A DNA stretch of 12,141 nt from Candidatus Jorgensenbacteria bacterium (GCA_016234345.1 JACRFG010000060.1:1-12141); one strand, 5' to 3'. Numbered from the stretch's first letter, positions 1 through 6,526 are shown. Notes: a model not told the origin generated them from the sequence alone. A program made the numbers and translations.

Positions 1-821
1 CCTTCATCCAAAATCTTCTGGAACATCTCAATGCCAGTAATGACGGTCTTTTGAGTCGGACGAAGACCTATTATTTCGACTTCGTCGTTAACTTTTACAA
101 TTCCACGTTCAGCTCTACCCGTAACCACAGTGCCACGACCTTCGATCGAGAAAATATCTTCAATCGGCATAAGGAACGGTTTATCGATATCACGGACCGG
201 TTCAGGAATATATTCATCAAGCGCTTTAACTAAATCCAAAATAGGCTTGGCATCGGCGTCATCGGCTGACTTGGAAGCTAAGGCTTTTGTAGCAGAACCA
301 CGAATAATCGGAGTTTCATCTCCGGGAAAACCATATTTCTTCAAAAGTTCTCTGACTTCTGATTCAACAAGATCAATGAGCTCTTTGTCATCAACCATAT
401 CAACTTTATTCAAGAAAACTACCATAGCCGGTACACCAACCTGACGTGCAAGTAAAATGTGTTCTCGGGTCTGAGGCATAGGACCGTCAGCGGCTGACAC
501 AACAAGGACGGCGCCGTCCATCTGTGCCGCGCCCGTAATCATGTTTTTGATATAATCGGCATGCCCCGGTGCATCGATGTGAGCATAGTGGCGCTTGTCT
601 GATTCATACTCCGAGTGATGAAGAGCGATGGTAATACCGCGCGCCTTCTCTTCCGGAGCGTTGTCAATCATATCGACTGACTCCTCTTTTTTGATCCAAC
701 CTTTTAAAAACAAAACGTGTGTAATAGCCGCAGTAAGAGTAGTCTTACCATGGTCAACATGACCGATCGTACCCACATTTACGTGTGGCTTATTACGTTG
801 AAACTTTTCTTTTTCCGCCAT
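1..821 (-). CDS. tuf: Elongation factor Tu, 5' part (C-terminus beyond the left edge)
   Basis: GTPase that delivers aminoacyl-tRNA to the ribosomal A site. The first 273 codons lie in the window: all of the G domain and part of domain 2, out of roughly 395 residues in the family. The P-loop GHVDHGKTT is at residues 20-28, RGITI at 61-65, DAPGH at 83-87, NKVD at 138-141 and the SAT box at 175-177. The start is ATG (MAEKEKFQRNKPHVNVGTIG), which matches the family N-terminus. No Shine-Dalgarno is visible; the leader next to the ATG is pure A/T. Oddities: the usual DCPGH is DAPGH, and the stretch after RGITI reads ALHHSEY where E. coli has NTSHVEY. It is last in the rpsL-rpsG-fusA-tuf order, on the same strand as fusA, 187 nt away, with a promoter candidate in the gap. 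Identity is certain. Confidence 0.98.
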   Translation of the reverse strand, partial: MAEKEKFQRNKPHVNVGTIGHVDHGKTTLTAAITHVLFLKGWIKKEESVDMIDNAPEEKARGITIALHHSEYESDKRHYAHIDAPGHADYIKNMITGAAQMDGAVLVVSAADGPMPQTREHILLARQVGVPAMVVFLNKVDMVDDKELIDLVESEVRELLKKYGFPGDETPIIRGSATKALASKSADDADAKPILDLVKALDEYIPEPVRDIDKPFLMPIEDIFSIEGRGTVVTGRAERGIVKVNDEVEIIGLRPTQKTVITGIEMFQKILDE

Positions 822-855
822 ATTTTTATTTAATTTATTATAAATTCTTCGACCT

Positions 856-874
856 AAAGCTCGCAACTTTAGAT
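856..874 (-). promoter_or_regulatory. Small hairpin in the tuf leader
   Basis: A perfect inverted repeat, CTAAAG-7 nt-CTTTAG, lies about 35 nt upstream of the tuf start and inside the leader expected from the promoter at 914-942. It could be a weak attenuator or an RNA-stability element; with 6 bp, mostly A/T, it may also be chance. Confidence 0.3.
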
Positions 875-913
875 GCTTATCTCGCCTACATTGGCAGAAA
901 ACAAGCAGCCCTA

Positions 914-942
914 ATTTTTACCGATGAATCCTTTCCTGTCAA
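914..942 (-). promoter_or_regulatory. Candidate tuf promoter
   Basis: On the minus strand a perfect -35 (TTGACA, 937-942) is followed by a 17-nt spacer and AAAAAT (914-919; 4/6 to TATAAT). It would give tuf a leader of about 85 nt. A second, extended -10 (TGGTATACT, 992-1000) right after the fusA stop and a TATAAT 15 nt before the tuf ATG are alternatives, so tuf probably has its own transcription as well as read-through from fusA. Confidence 0.5.
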
Positions 943-1008
943 GCCCTCATAGTTTTCCACAGGCTCGACCGAAATATCTTCTATATAGTAAAGTATACCA
1001 TAACTCTG

Positions 1009-3114
1009 CTATTTCTTCTTCCCTTCAATAATTTGCTGTGCGACATTACCCGGCACTTCATCGTAATGGGAAAATTCCATGGTATAAGAACCGCGGCCTT
1101 GGGTCATAGAACGGAGATTGGTCACATAACCGAACATTTCAGACAAAGGAACTGTTGCGTCAACAACGCGAACCGTAGCACGCTCACCCATACCAGTTAT
1201 CTTCGCGCGACGGGAACTTAAATCCCCCGTCACATCACCCAAGAAATTCGGCGGAGCAATAACCTGAACCTTCATGATCGGTTCAAGAATCACAAGCTTC
1301 GCCTGTCGAGAAGCTTCTTGTAAAGCAATGGAGCCGGCGATTTTGAAAGCAAATTCCGACGAGTCAACATCATGAAACGAACCGTCGTAAAGCGTCACCT
1401 TAATATCGGTAAGCGGGTATCCGGCAAGAACTCCCTTATCAGCAGCTTCTTGTACCCCCTTTTCAACGGGTGTAATAAATTCCTGCGGAATAGCGCCGCC
1501 TTTAATCTCATCGACAAATTCAAAACCCTTACCGCGTTCAAGTGGTTCAACTTTAAGCCGCACATGACCATATTGACCACGGCCGCCTGACTGCCGAATA
1601 TATTTACCTTCAGCCTGTGCCTTGCCTTTGATAGTTTCTTTATAAGCCACCTGCGGACGGCCAACATTCGCTTCCACACTAAACTCTCGTTTCATACGAT
1701 CAACAATAATTTCCAAATGAAGTTCTCCCATACCGGCGATGATGGTCTCGCCAGTTTCGATATCACCGCTAACACGAAACGTCGGATCTTCGTCGGCCAA
1801 CCGATGAAGAGCAAGACCCATTTTCTCTTGATCGGCTTTTGTCTTAGGTTCGATGCGGATAGAAATAACTGGTTCCGGAAAAGTTATGTTTTCAAGAGTA
1901 ACCGGATGCTCCGGATCAACCAAGCTGTCCCCGGTCGTCGTATTTTTCAATCCCACGATCGCGCCGATATCTCCGGCGTAAATTTCTTCGGCTTCTTCTC
2001 TATGATTCGCATGAAGCCTTACAATACGACCGATGCGTTCTTGAAAATTTTTAGTTGCGTTTAAAACATAACTGCCTCGCTTCAATACTCCGGAATAAAC
2101 CCGGAAAAATGTGAGACTGCCGACAAAAGGATCTGCCGCGATCTTAAACGCCAATGCCGCAAGCGGTGCATCATCTTCGGGCCGACGCTCTTCCTCTGCA
2201 TGCGTCTCTGAATTTATACCTTTGACCGGCGGTAAATCAATCGGCGATGGCAAAAAATCCACAACCGCATCCAATACAAACTGCACGCCTTTGTTTTTCA
2301 ATGCCGACCCACAAAAGATAGGTATGAGCTTTACCTTAAGGGTAGCTTCGCGAAGCGCTTTTTTTAGCGTATCGACTGGTATTTCTTTACCGTCAAGATA
2401 ATCGTGGAGAAGCTTGTCGTCTGTTTCGGCAATTTTTTCAACTAATGTATGTCGCATTTTTTCTACCCTATCTTTCATATCAGCCGGAACATCAACGGCG
2501 GTTATATTTTCGCCTTTTTCGCCTTCGAAACGATATGCTGTACGAGTTAGTAAATCTACAATACCGCTAAAAGAATCTTCTATGCCTATAGGGAGCTGTA
2601 TCACAACCGCGTTCGGTGTAAGCCGTTCATGAATAGATTGAACGCCATTTTCAAAATTAGCGCCCATTCGATCAAGTTTATTTATAAAACAAATGCGCGG
2701 CACGCCATACTCATCGGCATAACGCCAGTTTGTCTCTGACTGCGGTTCAACTCCGGCCACGCCATCGAAAACGACGACCGCGCCGTCCAAAACACGGAGA
2801 CTTCGTTTTACCTCAACGGTAAAATCAATGTGTCCCGGCGTATCAATAAGATTGATACAATGTTCTTGTTTTTTATCGCCTTTGGCGTATGTCGGAATCC
2901 AAAAACAAGTTGTAGCCGCGGCGGTAATCGTAATTCCCCGTTCGCGTTCCTGTTCCATCCAATCCATTACCGTATCCCCCGTATGCACCTCGCCTATTTT
3001 GTGCGACACGCCGGTATAAAAAAGAACCCTCTCGGATACGGTTGTTTTACCGGCATCGATATGCGCAATAATGCCGATATCTCTAACTTTTTCTATAGAA
3101 TATTGACGAGGCAT
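1009..3114 (-). CDS. fusA: Elongation factor G
   Basis: Ribosomal translocase GTPase, also used in ribosome recycling with RRF. At 701 residues it is full length for the family (E. coli 704). The N-terminus shows the P-loop AHIDAGKTT (about 17-25), GITITAA of switch I, DTPGHIDF (G3), NKLDRMG (G4) and FCGSALKNKG (G5 region). Domain II-V signatures follow, e.g. GETIIAGMGELHLEI and the C-terminal RGRGSYTMEFSHYDEVP. After switch I there is a short insert (CFWIPTYAKGDKKQEH) relative to E. coli. The start MPRQYSIEKVRDIGIIAHID agrees with other EF-G proteins. No Shine-Dalgarno is visible. Unlike the usual str operon, the gap to rpsG (377 nt) contains an opposite-strand gene, so fusA probably depends on its own promoter. 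Confidence 0.98.
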   Translation of the reverse strand: MPRQYSIEKVRDIGIIAHIDAGKTTVSERVLFYTGVSHKIGEVHTGDTVMDWMEQERERGITITAAATTCFWIPTYAKGDKKQEHCINLIDTPGHIDFTVEVKRSLRVLDGAVVVFDGVAGVEPQSETNWRYADEYGVPRICFINKLDRMGANFENGVQSIHERLTPNAVVIQLPIGIEDSFSGIVDLLTRTAYRFEGEKGENITAVDVPADMKDRVEKMRHTLVEKIAETDDKLLHDYLDGKEIPVDTLKKALREATLKVKLIPIFCGSALKNKGVQFVLDAVVDFLPSPIDLPPVKGINSETHAEEERRPEDDAPLAALAFKIAADPFVGSLTFFRVYSGVLKRGSYVLNATKNFQERIGRIVRLHANHREEAEEIYAGDIGAIVGLKNTTTGDSLVDPEHPVTLENITFPEPVISIRIEPKTKADQEKMGLALHRLADEDPTFRVSGDIETGETIIAGMGELHLEIIVDRMKREFSVEANVGRPQVAYKETIKGKAQAEGKYIRQSGGRGQYGHVRLKVEPLERGKGFEFVDEIKGGAIPQEFITPVEKGVQEAADKGVLAGYPLTDIKVTLYDGSFHDVDSSEFAFKIAGSIALQEASRQAKLVILEPIMKVQVIAPPNFLGDVTGDLSSRRAKITGMGERATVRVVDATVPLSEMFGYVTNLRSMTQGRGSYTMEFSHYDEVPGNVAQQIIEGKKK

Positions 3115-3125
3115 AAAATTATTAA

Positions 3126-3162
3126 TTTATACATTATTTTGGCTTACTATTGACAAATTATA
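3126..3162 (-). promoter_or_regulatory. Candidate fusA promoter region
   Basis: Upstream of fusA the minus strand carries TATAAT (3157-3162), which would give a leader of about 36 nt, and TATAAA (3126-3131), 11 nt before the ATG with TTGTCA about 19 nt upstream. Neither has a clean -35. A promoter is expected here because the adjacent upstream gene runs the other way. Confidence 0.35.
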
Positions 3163-3178
3163 TATAGATACGTTTAAA
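3150..3178 (+). promoter_or_regulatory. Candidate promoter for the 59-aa membrane protein gene
   Basis: TTGACA (3150-3155) is followed after 17 nt by TTTAAA (3173-3178). An alternative pair is TTGGCT (3139-3144) with TATATA (3161-3166). It faces the fusA promoter candidates in the same A/T-rich gap. The -35 is perfect but both -10 boxes are weak. Confidence 0.35.
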
Positions 3179-3231
3179 TTTATTTAGTTGGTTAACGCAA
3201 TTCAAATCTATAAATGGAAGGAAGGTAAGTA

Positions 3232-3411
3232 GTGGACTTTTTGTTGACTCTACGAATTATTTGCATCGTGATTCTAATCATATTTCTTGGATATCACCTA
3301 AGAACTCATCCGTTCGGCGATCGAGTAGAAGGCGGACCTTTGTATCATAAAGGATGCAATGTATTAGATGTTGTGACTGTTTTTGGTATTGGACTTTTAT
3401 TGCTTCTTTAA
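3232..3411 (+). CDS. Small two-segment membrane protein, unknown function
   Basis: A 59-codon reading frame with a GTG start (VDFLLTLRIICIVILIIFLG...) and a TAA stop. I do not recognise the protein. The start is supported by a very strong purine-rich ribosome binding site, GGAAGGAAGG (3216-3225), 6 nt upstream. Residues about 3-21 form a hydrophobic helix. A polar middle follows (HLRTHPFGDRVEGGPLYHKGC), and residues about 44-59 are again strongly hydrophobic, so a hairpin membrane protein is likely. It stands alone on the plus strand between rpsG and fusA, both on the minus strand, and ends before a strong terminator at 3446-3472. The RBS, frame, membrane pattern and terminator together argue for a real gene. 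Confidence 0.7.
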   Translation: MDFLLTLRIICIVILIIFLGYHLRTHPFGDRVEGGPLYHKGCNVLDVVTVFGIGLLLLL

Positions 3412-3445
3412 GAATTGATTTTAACTTGTTTTTATTGATGTTAGC

Positions 3446-3476
3446 AAAATCGGCTCTCGCGAGCCGATTTTTATTT
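3446..3476 (+). terminator. Rho-independent terminator (plus strand; may also serve rpsG)
   Basis: An 11-bp perfect stem (AAAATCGGCTC / GAGCCGATTTT) with a 4-nt TCGC loop at 3457-3460 is followed on the plus strand by a T-rich tail (TTTTTATTTTTAT). It lies 35 nt after the 59-aa gene. On the minus strand it sits 20 nt after the rpsG stop, but with only four T residues, so it is a weaker terminator in that direction. Confidence 0.85.
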
Positions 3477-3491
3477 TTATCAAACTCGCTT

Positions 3492-3983
3492 TTAATACGA
3501 TCTTGTTGAGTACGATCTCATAAGTGACGCGAATGCTCGGTTCGCCTCTGCCATGCGATGCATGTCTTGTTTCTTTTTAATGGCTGAACCTTCATTTTTA
3601 GCCGCCGCGATAAACTCTTCTGCAAGTCTTTCCGCTATCGGCTTGCCTTTCTTTGAACGGGCGGCGGCAATAATCCAATGAGTGGCCAAAAAGAATTGCC
3701 GTTCGGGTCTTACTTCCCGAGGAATCTGATAATTCGCGCCGCCGATACGTTTCGATACCACCTCAAGAAGCGGTGTGGCATTAGACAAAGCTTTTTCAAA
3801 AACTTTTACCGGATCATCTTTAGTGACTTCTTTAATACGATCAAGAGCTTTATAAAAATTCTTTTCCGCCACAGATTTCTCTCCTTCCAACATTAAATAA
3901 TTAATAAAACGACCCATGTCTACACGGTTATGCATTGGATCTCCGCGACGTGTCTGTCGTTTATAAGAACCTTGCTTCCTCAT
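3492..3983 (-). CDS. rpsG: 30S ribosomal protein S7
   Basis: Primary 16S rRNA-binding protein that nucleates assembly of the 30S head and contacts the E-site tRNA. It has 163 residues (E. coli-type about 156-179). Recognisable stretches are MRKQGSYKRQTRRGDPMHNRVDMGRFINYLMLEGEKSVAEK at the N-terminus, GGANYQIPREVRPERQ in the middle (GGxxYQVPxEVRPxRR in the family) and KKKQDMHRMAEANRAFAS near the C-terminus. Its ATG overlaps the rpsL stop by 4 nt (ATGA), so the two are translationally coupled. The next gene expected in the operon, fusA, is separated from it by an opposite-strand gene and a terminator-like hairpin. Confidence 0.97.
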   Translation of the reverse strand: MRKQGSYKRQTRRGDPMHNRVDMGRFINYLMLEGEKSVAEKNFYKALDRIKEVTKDDPVKVFEKALSNATPLLEVVSKRIGGANYQIPREVRPERQFFLATHWIIAAARSKKGKPIAERLAEEFIAAAKNEGSAIKKKQDMHRMAEANRAFASLMRSYSTRSY

Positions 3984-4393
3984 ACTTTTGGTCTTTTGGC
4001 TCCATATTTCGAACGTTGCTGTTTACGAGCATCGACGCCGGTCGTGTCTAAAATTCCACGGACAATGTGATATCGCACGCCCGGCAAATCTTTTACGCGA
4101 CCGCCGCGTATCAAAACCACCGAGTGTTCTTGAAGATTGTGGCCTTCTCCGGGAATGTAAGCGGTGACTTCCATGCCGTTCGTTAAACGTACGCGAGCAA
4201 CTTTTCGCAAAGCCGAGTTAGGCTTTTTTGGCGTGGTGGTAAAAACCTTAATACAAACTCCCCTCTTGAACGGCGAAGGCGATTCAACGGGACGATTTTT
4301 CAACGAATTAAAATAAAACGTCAAAGCCGGCGACTTTTCTTTAGACGCTATTCTGCTTCTGCCACTTTTAATTAATTGGCGAATTGTAGGCAT
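3980..4393 (-). CDS. rpsL: 30S ribosomal protein S12
   Basis: Decoding-centre protein of the 30S subunit. It has 137 residues, i.e. the longer Firmicutes-type form (about 138) with an insert after residue 25 (FYFNSLKNRPVESPSP) that E. coli S12 (124) lacks. The diagnostic TTTPKKPNSALRK, GEGHNLQEHS and RGGRVKDLPGVRYH motifs are intact. The conserved Lys of KKPNS and the Asp of KDLPG (the aspartate methylthiolated in many bacteria) are both present, so no streptomycin-resistance change is visible. It is first in the str block and ends in TGA, overlapping rpsG. A good promoter lies upstream; there is no clear Shine-Dalgarno next to the ATG. Confidence 0.98.
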   Translation of the reverse strand: MPTIRQLIKSGRSRIASKEKSPALTFYFNSLKNRPVESPSPFKRGVCIKVFTTTPKKPNSALRKVARVRLTNGMEVTAYIPGEGHNLQEHSVVLIRGGRVKDLPGVRYHIVRGILDTTGVDARKQQRSKYGAKRPKV

Positions 4394-4404
4394 ATTAAAC
4401 GGGT

Positions 4405-4424
4405 GCCCCGTCTTAAGACGAGGT
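4405..4424 (-). promoter_or_regulatory. Palindrome in the rpsL leader
   Basis: A perfect 12-bp palindrome, CGTCTTAAGACG (4409-4420), is flanked by further CC/GG pairing across one mismatch. A second small hairpin (CGGG-GCA-CCCG) lies between it and the rpsL ATG. Both fall in the roughly 36-nt leader between the predicted start site and rpsL, a position where autoregulatory RNA structures or operators occur in ribosomal operons. The function is inferred from position only. Confidence 0.4.
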
Positions 4425-4435
4425 AATCTTCGAAT

Positions 4436-4463
4436 ATTCTAATAGTAAAGAGCGTTTTGTCAA
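4436..4463 (-). promoter_or_regulatory. str operon (rpsL) promoter
   Basis: A perfect -35 TTGACA (4458-4463), a 16-nt spacer and the -10 TAGAAT (4436-4441; 5/6) lie on the minus strand. Transcription would start near 4429 and give a leader of about 36 nt before rpsL. One of the best promoters in the window. Confidence 0.75.
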
Positions 4464-4499
4464 TCCCCCACATATAATAATCGAGTAGAGAATAGCTGT

Positions 4500-5123
4500 T
4501 TAAACTCCTAAAAATAACTTTGTGAGAGACCATATTATCGGAGTAATAAGATGAAATCCAAAAAATATAAAAATCAAGACCAAAAACATACCATATTGCT
4601 CAAGTAAAAACCGCACTCCGCGCATTTCGGACGGCAATAAAGCAAATAGAACTTTCGATCCATCTAGAGGCGGAATAGGTACAAGATTAAATACGGCAAG
4701 AAGCACATTAATAGTAACGATAATCTCAAGATATCCGCCAAAAACAGCAAGCGTAGCCGAGCCTCCAAGCGAAGGAATTATAAATCTGTAAACCATGCCA
4801 AATAAGAACGCAATAAAAAGATTGCTCAACGGTCCAACCGCGGCCACAATCGCGCCGTCTCGTTCGGGACGTTTAAGATTCATCGGATTGTAAGGCACTG
4901 GCTTAGCCCATCCGAAAACTACTCCGCTATTTAAGACAAGCATAAGAAGCGGTAACACAACAGAACCTATTGGATCCAAATGTTTTAATGGATTCAAGGT
5001 GAGACGTCCGGCCAGTCGGGCTGTCGGATCACCGAGACGTTCGGCTACAACTCCATGAGAAACTTCATGAATCACTACCGAAAAAATAAGTACGATGAGT
5101 TGGAAAATTGTTTCTGATACCAT
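4500..5123 (-). CDS. Site-2-protease-type intramembrane zinc metalloprotease (M50)
   Basis: Integral membrane metalloprotease of the M50/S2P family, which cleaves within transmembrane segments, typically to release regulators. It has 207 residues, the compact form without PDZ or CBS domains. Residues 19-23 are the zinc motif HEVSH in the first helix, and N45-P...H48-x-D50-P51-I-G53 is the family motif that follows it. GWAKPVP is at 71-77, GPLSN at 97-101, and NLVPIPPLDG at 146-155 supplies the third zinc ligand (D154). About five hydrophobic segments are present. The -10 of its promoter ends 7 nt before the ATG, so the mRNA is probably leaderless. It is followed 106 nt downstream by rpsL with no terminator in between, so read-through into the str block is possible. 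The substrate is unknown. Confidence 0.9.
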   Translation of the reverse strand: MVSETIFQLIVLIFSVVIHEVSHGVVAERLGDPTARLAGRLTLNPLKHLDPIGSVVLPLLMLVLNSGVVFGWAKPVPYNPMNLKRPERDGAIVAAVGPLSNLFIAFLFGMVYRFIIPSLGGSATLAVFGGYLEIIVTINVLLAVFNLVPIPPLDGSKVLFALLPSEMRGVRFLLEQYGMFLVLIFIFFGFHLITPIIWSLTKLFLGV

Positions 5124-5130
5124 GGCATCA

Positions 5131-5139
5131 ATTATACCA
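5131..5139 (-). promoter_or_regulatory. Extended -10 promoter of the M50 gene
   Basis: On the minus strand TGGTATAAT is a perfect extended -10 (TGnTATAAT), ending 7 nt before the ATG at 5123. Transcription should begin at or one base before the start codon. No good -35 is present, as is usual for extended -10 promoters. Confidence 0.7.
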
Positions 5140-5148
5140 CCTTCAATG

Positions 5149-5157
5149 TGTTATAAT
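5149..5157 (+). promoter_or_regulatory. Extended -10 promoter of the 5165 gene
   Basis: TGTTATAAT is a perfect extended -10, ending 7 nt before the ATG at 5165, again predicting a leaderless transcript. It lies only 9 bp from the opposing extended -10 of the M50 gene, so the two RNA polymerase sites overlap. Confidence 0.7.
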
Positions 5158-5164
5158 TTCATTT

Positions 5165-5809
5165 ATGGTTAAAGGAACGGGTCCAGTATATGCGGTGATG
5201 GTGATATTTGCGTTACTCGTACTCGCGGGATTTTATCTTATTTTTGAAAAGATTACCACGACGAACATAACGCTAAGCAACCTGGAATTGCAATTGCAGA
5301 CCCTAAAAGATCAAACCAAAGGGCAGGTTCGTAATATTGAAATACTGCCGGAATCGCGGCTGGAAACATCACCAAAGCCGGAAGAGCCGAAAGAAGAAAC
5401 CCTACCATCGACAAATATTCCAACCGCCATCATTCTTGAGGCTTCTTCAAGTATGCTTCTCCAACCTCAAGTAAAACTAACTATCACTGTCGACAATATC
5501 ACCAAAGATTCCCAGGGCACTGTTGTTATGAATTTTAAAGTATTCACCAGTGAGGCTACTGCCTTCAGCGCCATCGAACCTCGCGATCTATTCCAACTGG
5601 TCGCTCTCGAAGGAGATAACCAACGATCAATCGATGTTAAGGGTCAATTCAATTCGATGCCGCCCAAAAGCGCAATTACCGGCAGTCTTATATTTAAAAT
5701 TGATCCATCTAAAAATACCATCATCCTTCAAGCCGGCTCCGGCGACATGCTTAAATTTTACGAATTCAATTTCATCAAAAAAACGTATAAAGAAACTGTT
5801 ATCGGCTAA
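5165..5809 (+). CDS. Membrane-anchored protein with a C-terminal beta domain (DUF4352-like?)
   Basis: A 214-residue protein of unknown function. Residues about 8-28 form one transmembrane helix (VYAVMVIFALLVLAGFYLIF). A heptad-like stretch follows (about 35-58, LSNLELQLQTLKDQTKGQV), then a Pro/Glu/Lys-rich linker (about 65-85). The C-terminal 120 residues alternate beta-strand patterns (LQPQVKLTITVDNITKDSQGTVVMNFKVF ... KSAITGSLIFKID ... MLKFYEFNF), resembling Ig-like DUF4352-type extracellular domains; that resemblance is from pattern only. The topology is probably N-in with the beta domain outside. The frame is open 19 codons further upstream, but the -10 at 5152-5157 lies inside that extension, so I chose the ATG at 5165. 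It is monocistronic and ends in a strong terminator. Confidence 0.75.
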   Translation: MVKGTGPVYAVMVIFALLVLAGFYLIFEKITTTNITLSNLELQLQTLKDQTKGQVRNIEILPESRLETSPKPEEPKEETLPSTNIPTAIILEASSSMLLQPQVKLTITVDNITKDSQGTVVMNFKVFTSEATAFSAIEPRDLFQLVALEGDNQRSIDVKGQFNSMPPKSAITGSLIFKIDPSKNTIILQAGSGDMLKFYEFNFIKKTYKETVIG

Positions 5810-5811
5810 GC

Positions 5812-5846
5812 AAAATCCCTCGTGAAAAACACGAGGGATTTTTTAA
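5812..5846 (+). terminator. Strong bidirectional Rho-independent terminator
   Basis: A 13-bp perfect stem (arms 5812-5824 and 5830-5842) with an AAAAA loop and a run of six T on the plus strand. It serves the convergent pair: the 5165-5809 gene on plus and, with a shorter T run, the 5869-6180 gene on minus. Confidence 0.92.
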
Positions 5847-5868
5847 TATACTAGCATTCTTCGGCAAA

Positions 5869-6180
5869 TTAATCATCAACCAGTGTCCCTTCCTCGGAAA
5901 CAGAGCTGTCTTCATCCTCTTCCAAAACCAATAAAAGATTGTCGAGCATATGACTCAAAACATCGCATGCGGCTAAAGCATTACGACAATCGGATCGTGA
6001 ATCTCCCAAATCAAAACATCTTTTTGTGCAACGTCCGACAGCTTCAAAGCCTTGTTCGAATACAATGTCCGACATCCCTCTCTTCGCGCGATATTTATCG
6101 TATGCATGCTGCACCGCCTCAAAACGAATCCGAAGATCCTGAACGACTCGCTGTTTTTGTTCTAAAAGATTAATGAACAA
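5869..6180 (-). CDS. Small four-cysteine helical protein, unknown function
   Basis: A 103-residue protein that I do not recognise. It starts at TTG; the choice rests on a GGAG ribosome binding site 8 nt upstream, and the next in-frame ATG (residue 36) would remove the first helix. It looks all-helical: residues 1-33 are a charged amphipathic helix and 66-87 a second one (NALAACDVLSHMLDNLLLVLEE). The tail (88-103) is acidic and probably disordered. Four cysteines at 51, 55, 65 and 72 (C-x3-C-x9-C-x6-C) could bind a metal or an Fe-S cluster; that is inference. It has its own near-consensus promoter and shares a terminator with the convergent gene. There is no signal peptide or transmembrane segment, so it is probably cytosolic. 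Confidence 0.65.
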   Translation of the reverse strand: MFINLLEQKQRVVQDLRIRFEAVQHAYDKYRAKRGMSDIVFEQGFEAVGRCTKRCFDLGDSRSDCRNALAACDVLSHMLDNLLLVLEEDEDSSVSEEGTLVDD

Positions 6181-6227
6181 ATCTCAATCTCCTATAAACA
6201 TAAAAATATAAATGTTTGACTAAATAT

Positions 6228-6255
6228 ATTCTACCATAAATATAGATAATGTCAA
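6228..6255 (-). promoter_or_regulatory. Promoter of the four-cysteine protein gene
   Basis: A perfect -35 TTGACA (6250-6255), a 16-nt spacer, and an extended -10, TGG-TAGAAT (6228-6236). Transcription would start near 6221, giving a roughly 40-nt leader that contains the GGAG site. This is the strongest promoter in the window by consensus. Confidence 0.8.
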
Positions 6256-6265
6256 AGATAATATG

Positions 6266-6294
6266 TTGCTTCGAATTATAAAATGCGATACACT
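6266..6294 (+). promoter_or_regulatory. Candidate rpmB promoter
   Basis: TTGCTT (6266-6271), a 17-nt spacer and TACACT (6289-6294) lie on the plus strand; the start site would be only about 5 nt before the rpmB ATG. TATAAA at 6277-6282 is an alternative -10. It is divergent from the promoter of the four-cysteine gene, whose -35 starts 10 bp away. Confidence 0.4.
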
Positions 6295-6305
6295 TATCCC
6301 TGTTT

Positions 6306-6494
6306 ATGCGCGCTTGTGAACGATGCAAAAAATCCCATAAAGGCGGCGGCACGAGGAAACTTCTACGTGGTCACTACAATCCGACCGCTTACACCCGCAA
6401 ACGAGCCAACCTTCAGTGGACCCGACTCTTTAAGCCGGGCGAACGATCACTCGTATGCAGCCGTTGTATCCGTACACTCTCAAAGACAAAATAA
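6306..6494 (+). CDS. rpmB: 50S ribosomal protein L28, zinc-ribbon form
   Basis: Small 50S subunit protein, 62 residues. The core SRKLLRGHYNP-like stretch (TRKLLRGHYNPTAYTRKRANLQW, about 16-38) and the C-terminal VCSRCIRT are the L28 signature in its short form. Cysteines 4 and 7 (CERC) and 51 and 54 (CSRC) form the two CxxC knuckles of a zinc site. The start at ATG 6306 places the first CxxC at residue 4, as in relatives. An overlapping frame from 6283 has no family features. No Shine-Dalgarno is visible. The gene stands alone between two minus-strand genes and ends in a hairpin that begins right at its stop codon. Confidence 0.9.
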   Translation: MRACERCKKSHKGGGTRKLLRGHYNPTAYTRKRANLQWTRLFKPGERSLVCSRCIRTLSKTK

Positions 6495-6526
6495 AAAGCC
6501 CCCTGTAAAATGGGGCTTTTGATTAA
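6494..6526 (+). terminator. Bidirectional terminator between rpmB and the 84-aa gene
   Basis: The stem AAAAGCCCC / GGGGCTTTT (6494-6502 with 6512-6520) has a 9-nt loop. On the plus strand it is followed by TTTTGATTAATT, on the minus strand by TTTTTATTTT. It immediately follows the rpmB stop and lies 7 nt after the stop of the convergent gene. Confidence 0.85.

Noticed and set aside
1033..3153. Several plus-strand frames of 60-115 codons opposite fusA (e.g. 1717-2064, 2830-3153)
   Set aside because: They lie antisense to highly conserved EF-G coding sequence, have no RBS or family features, and follow from codon bias on the other strand.
5108..5164. 19-codon N-terminal extension of the membrane-anchored protein
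   Set aside because: It would place the extended -10 inside the coding region and put polar residues (MFLIPWHQLYHLQ) before the anchor; the ATG at 5165 sits 7 nt after the -10.
6170..6352. 60-codon minus-strand frame upstream of the four-cysteine gene
   Set aside because: It runs through the promoter, is low-complexity Tyr/Ile/Phe-rich and lies partly antisense to rpmB.
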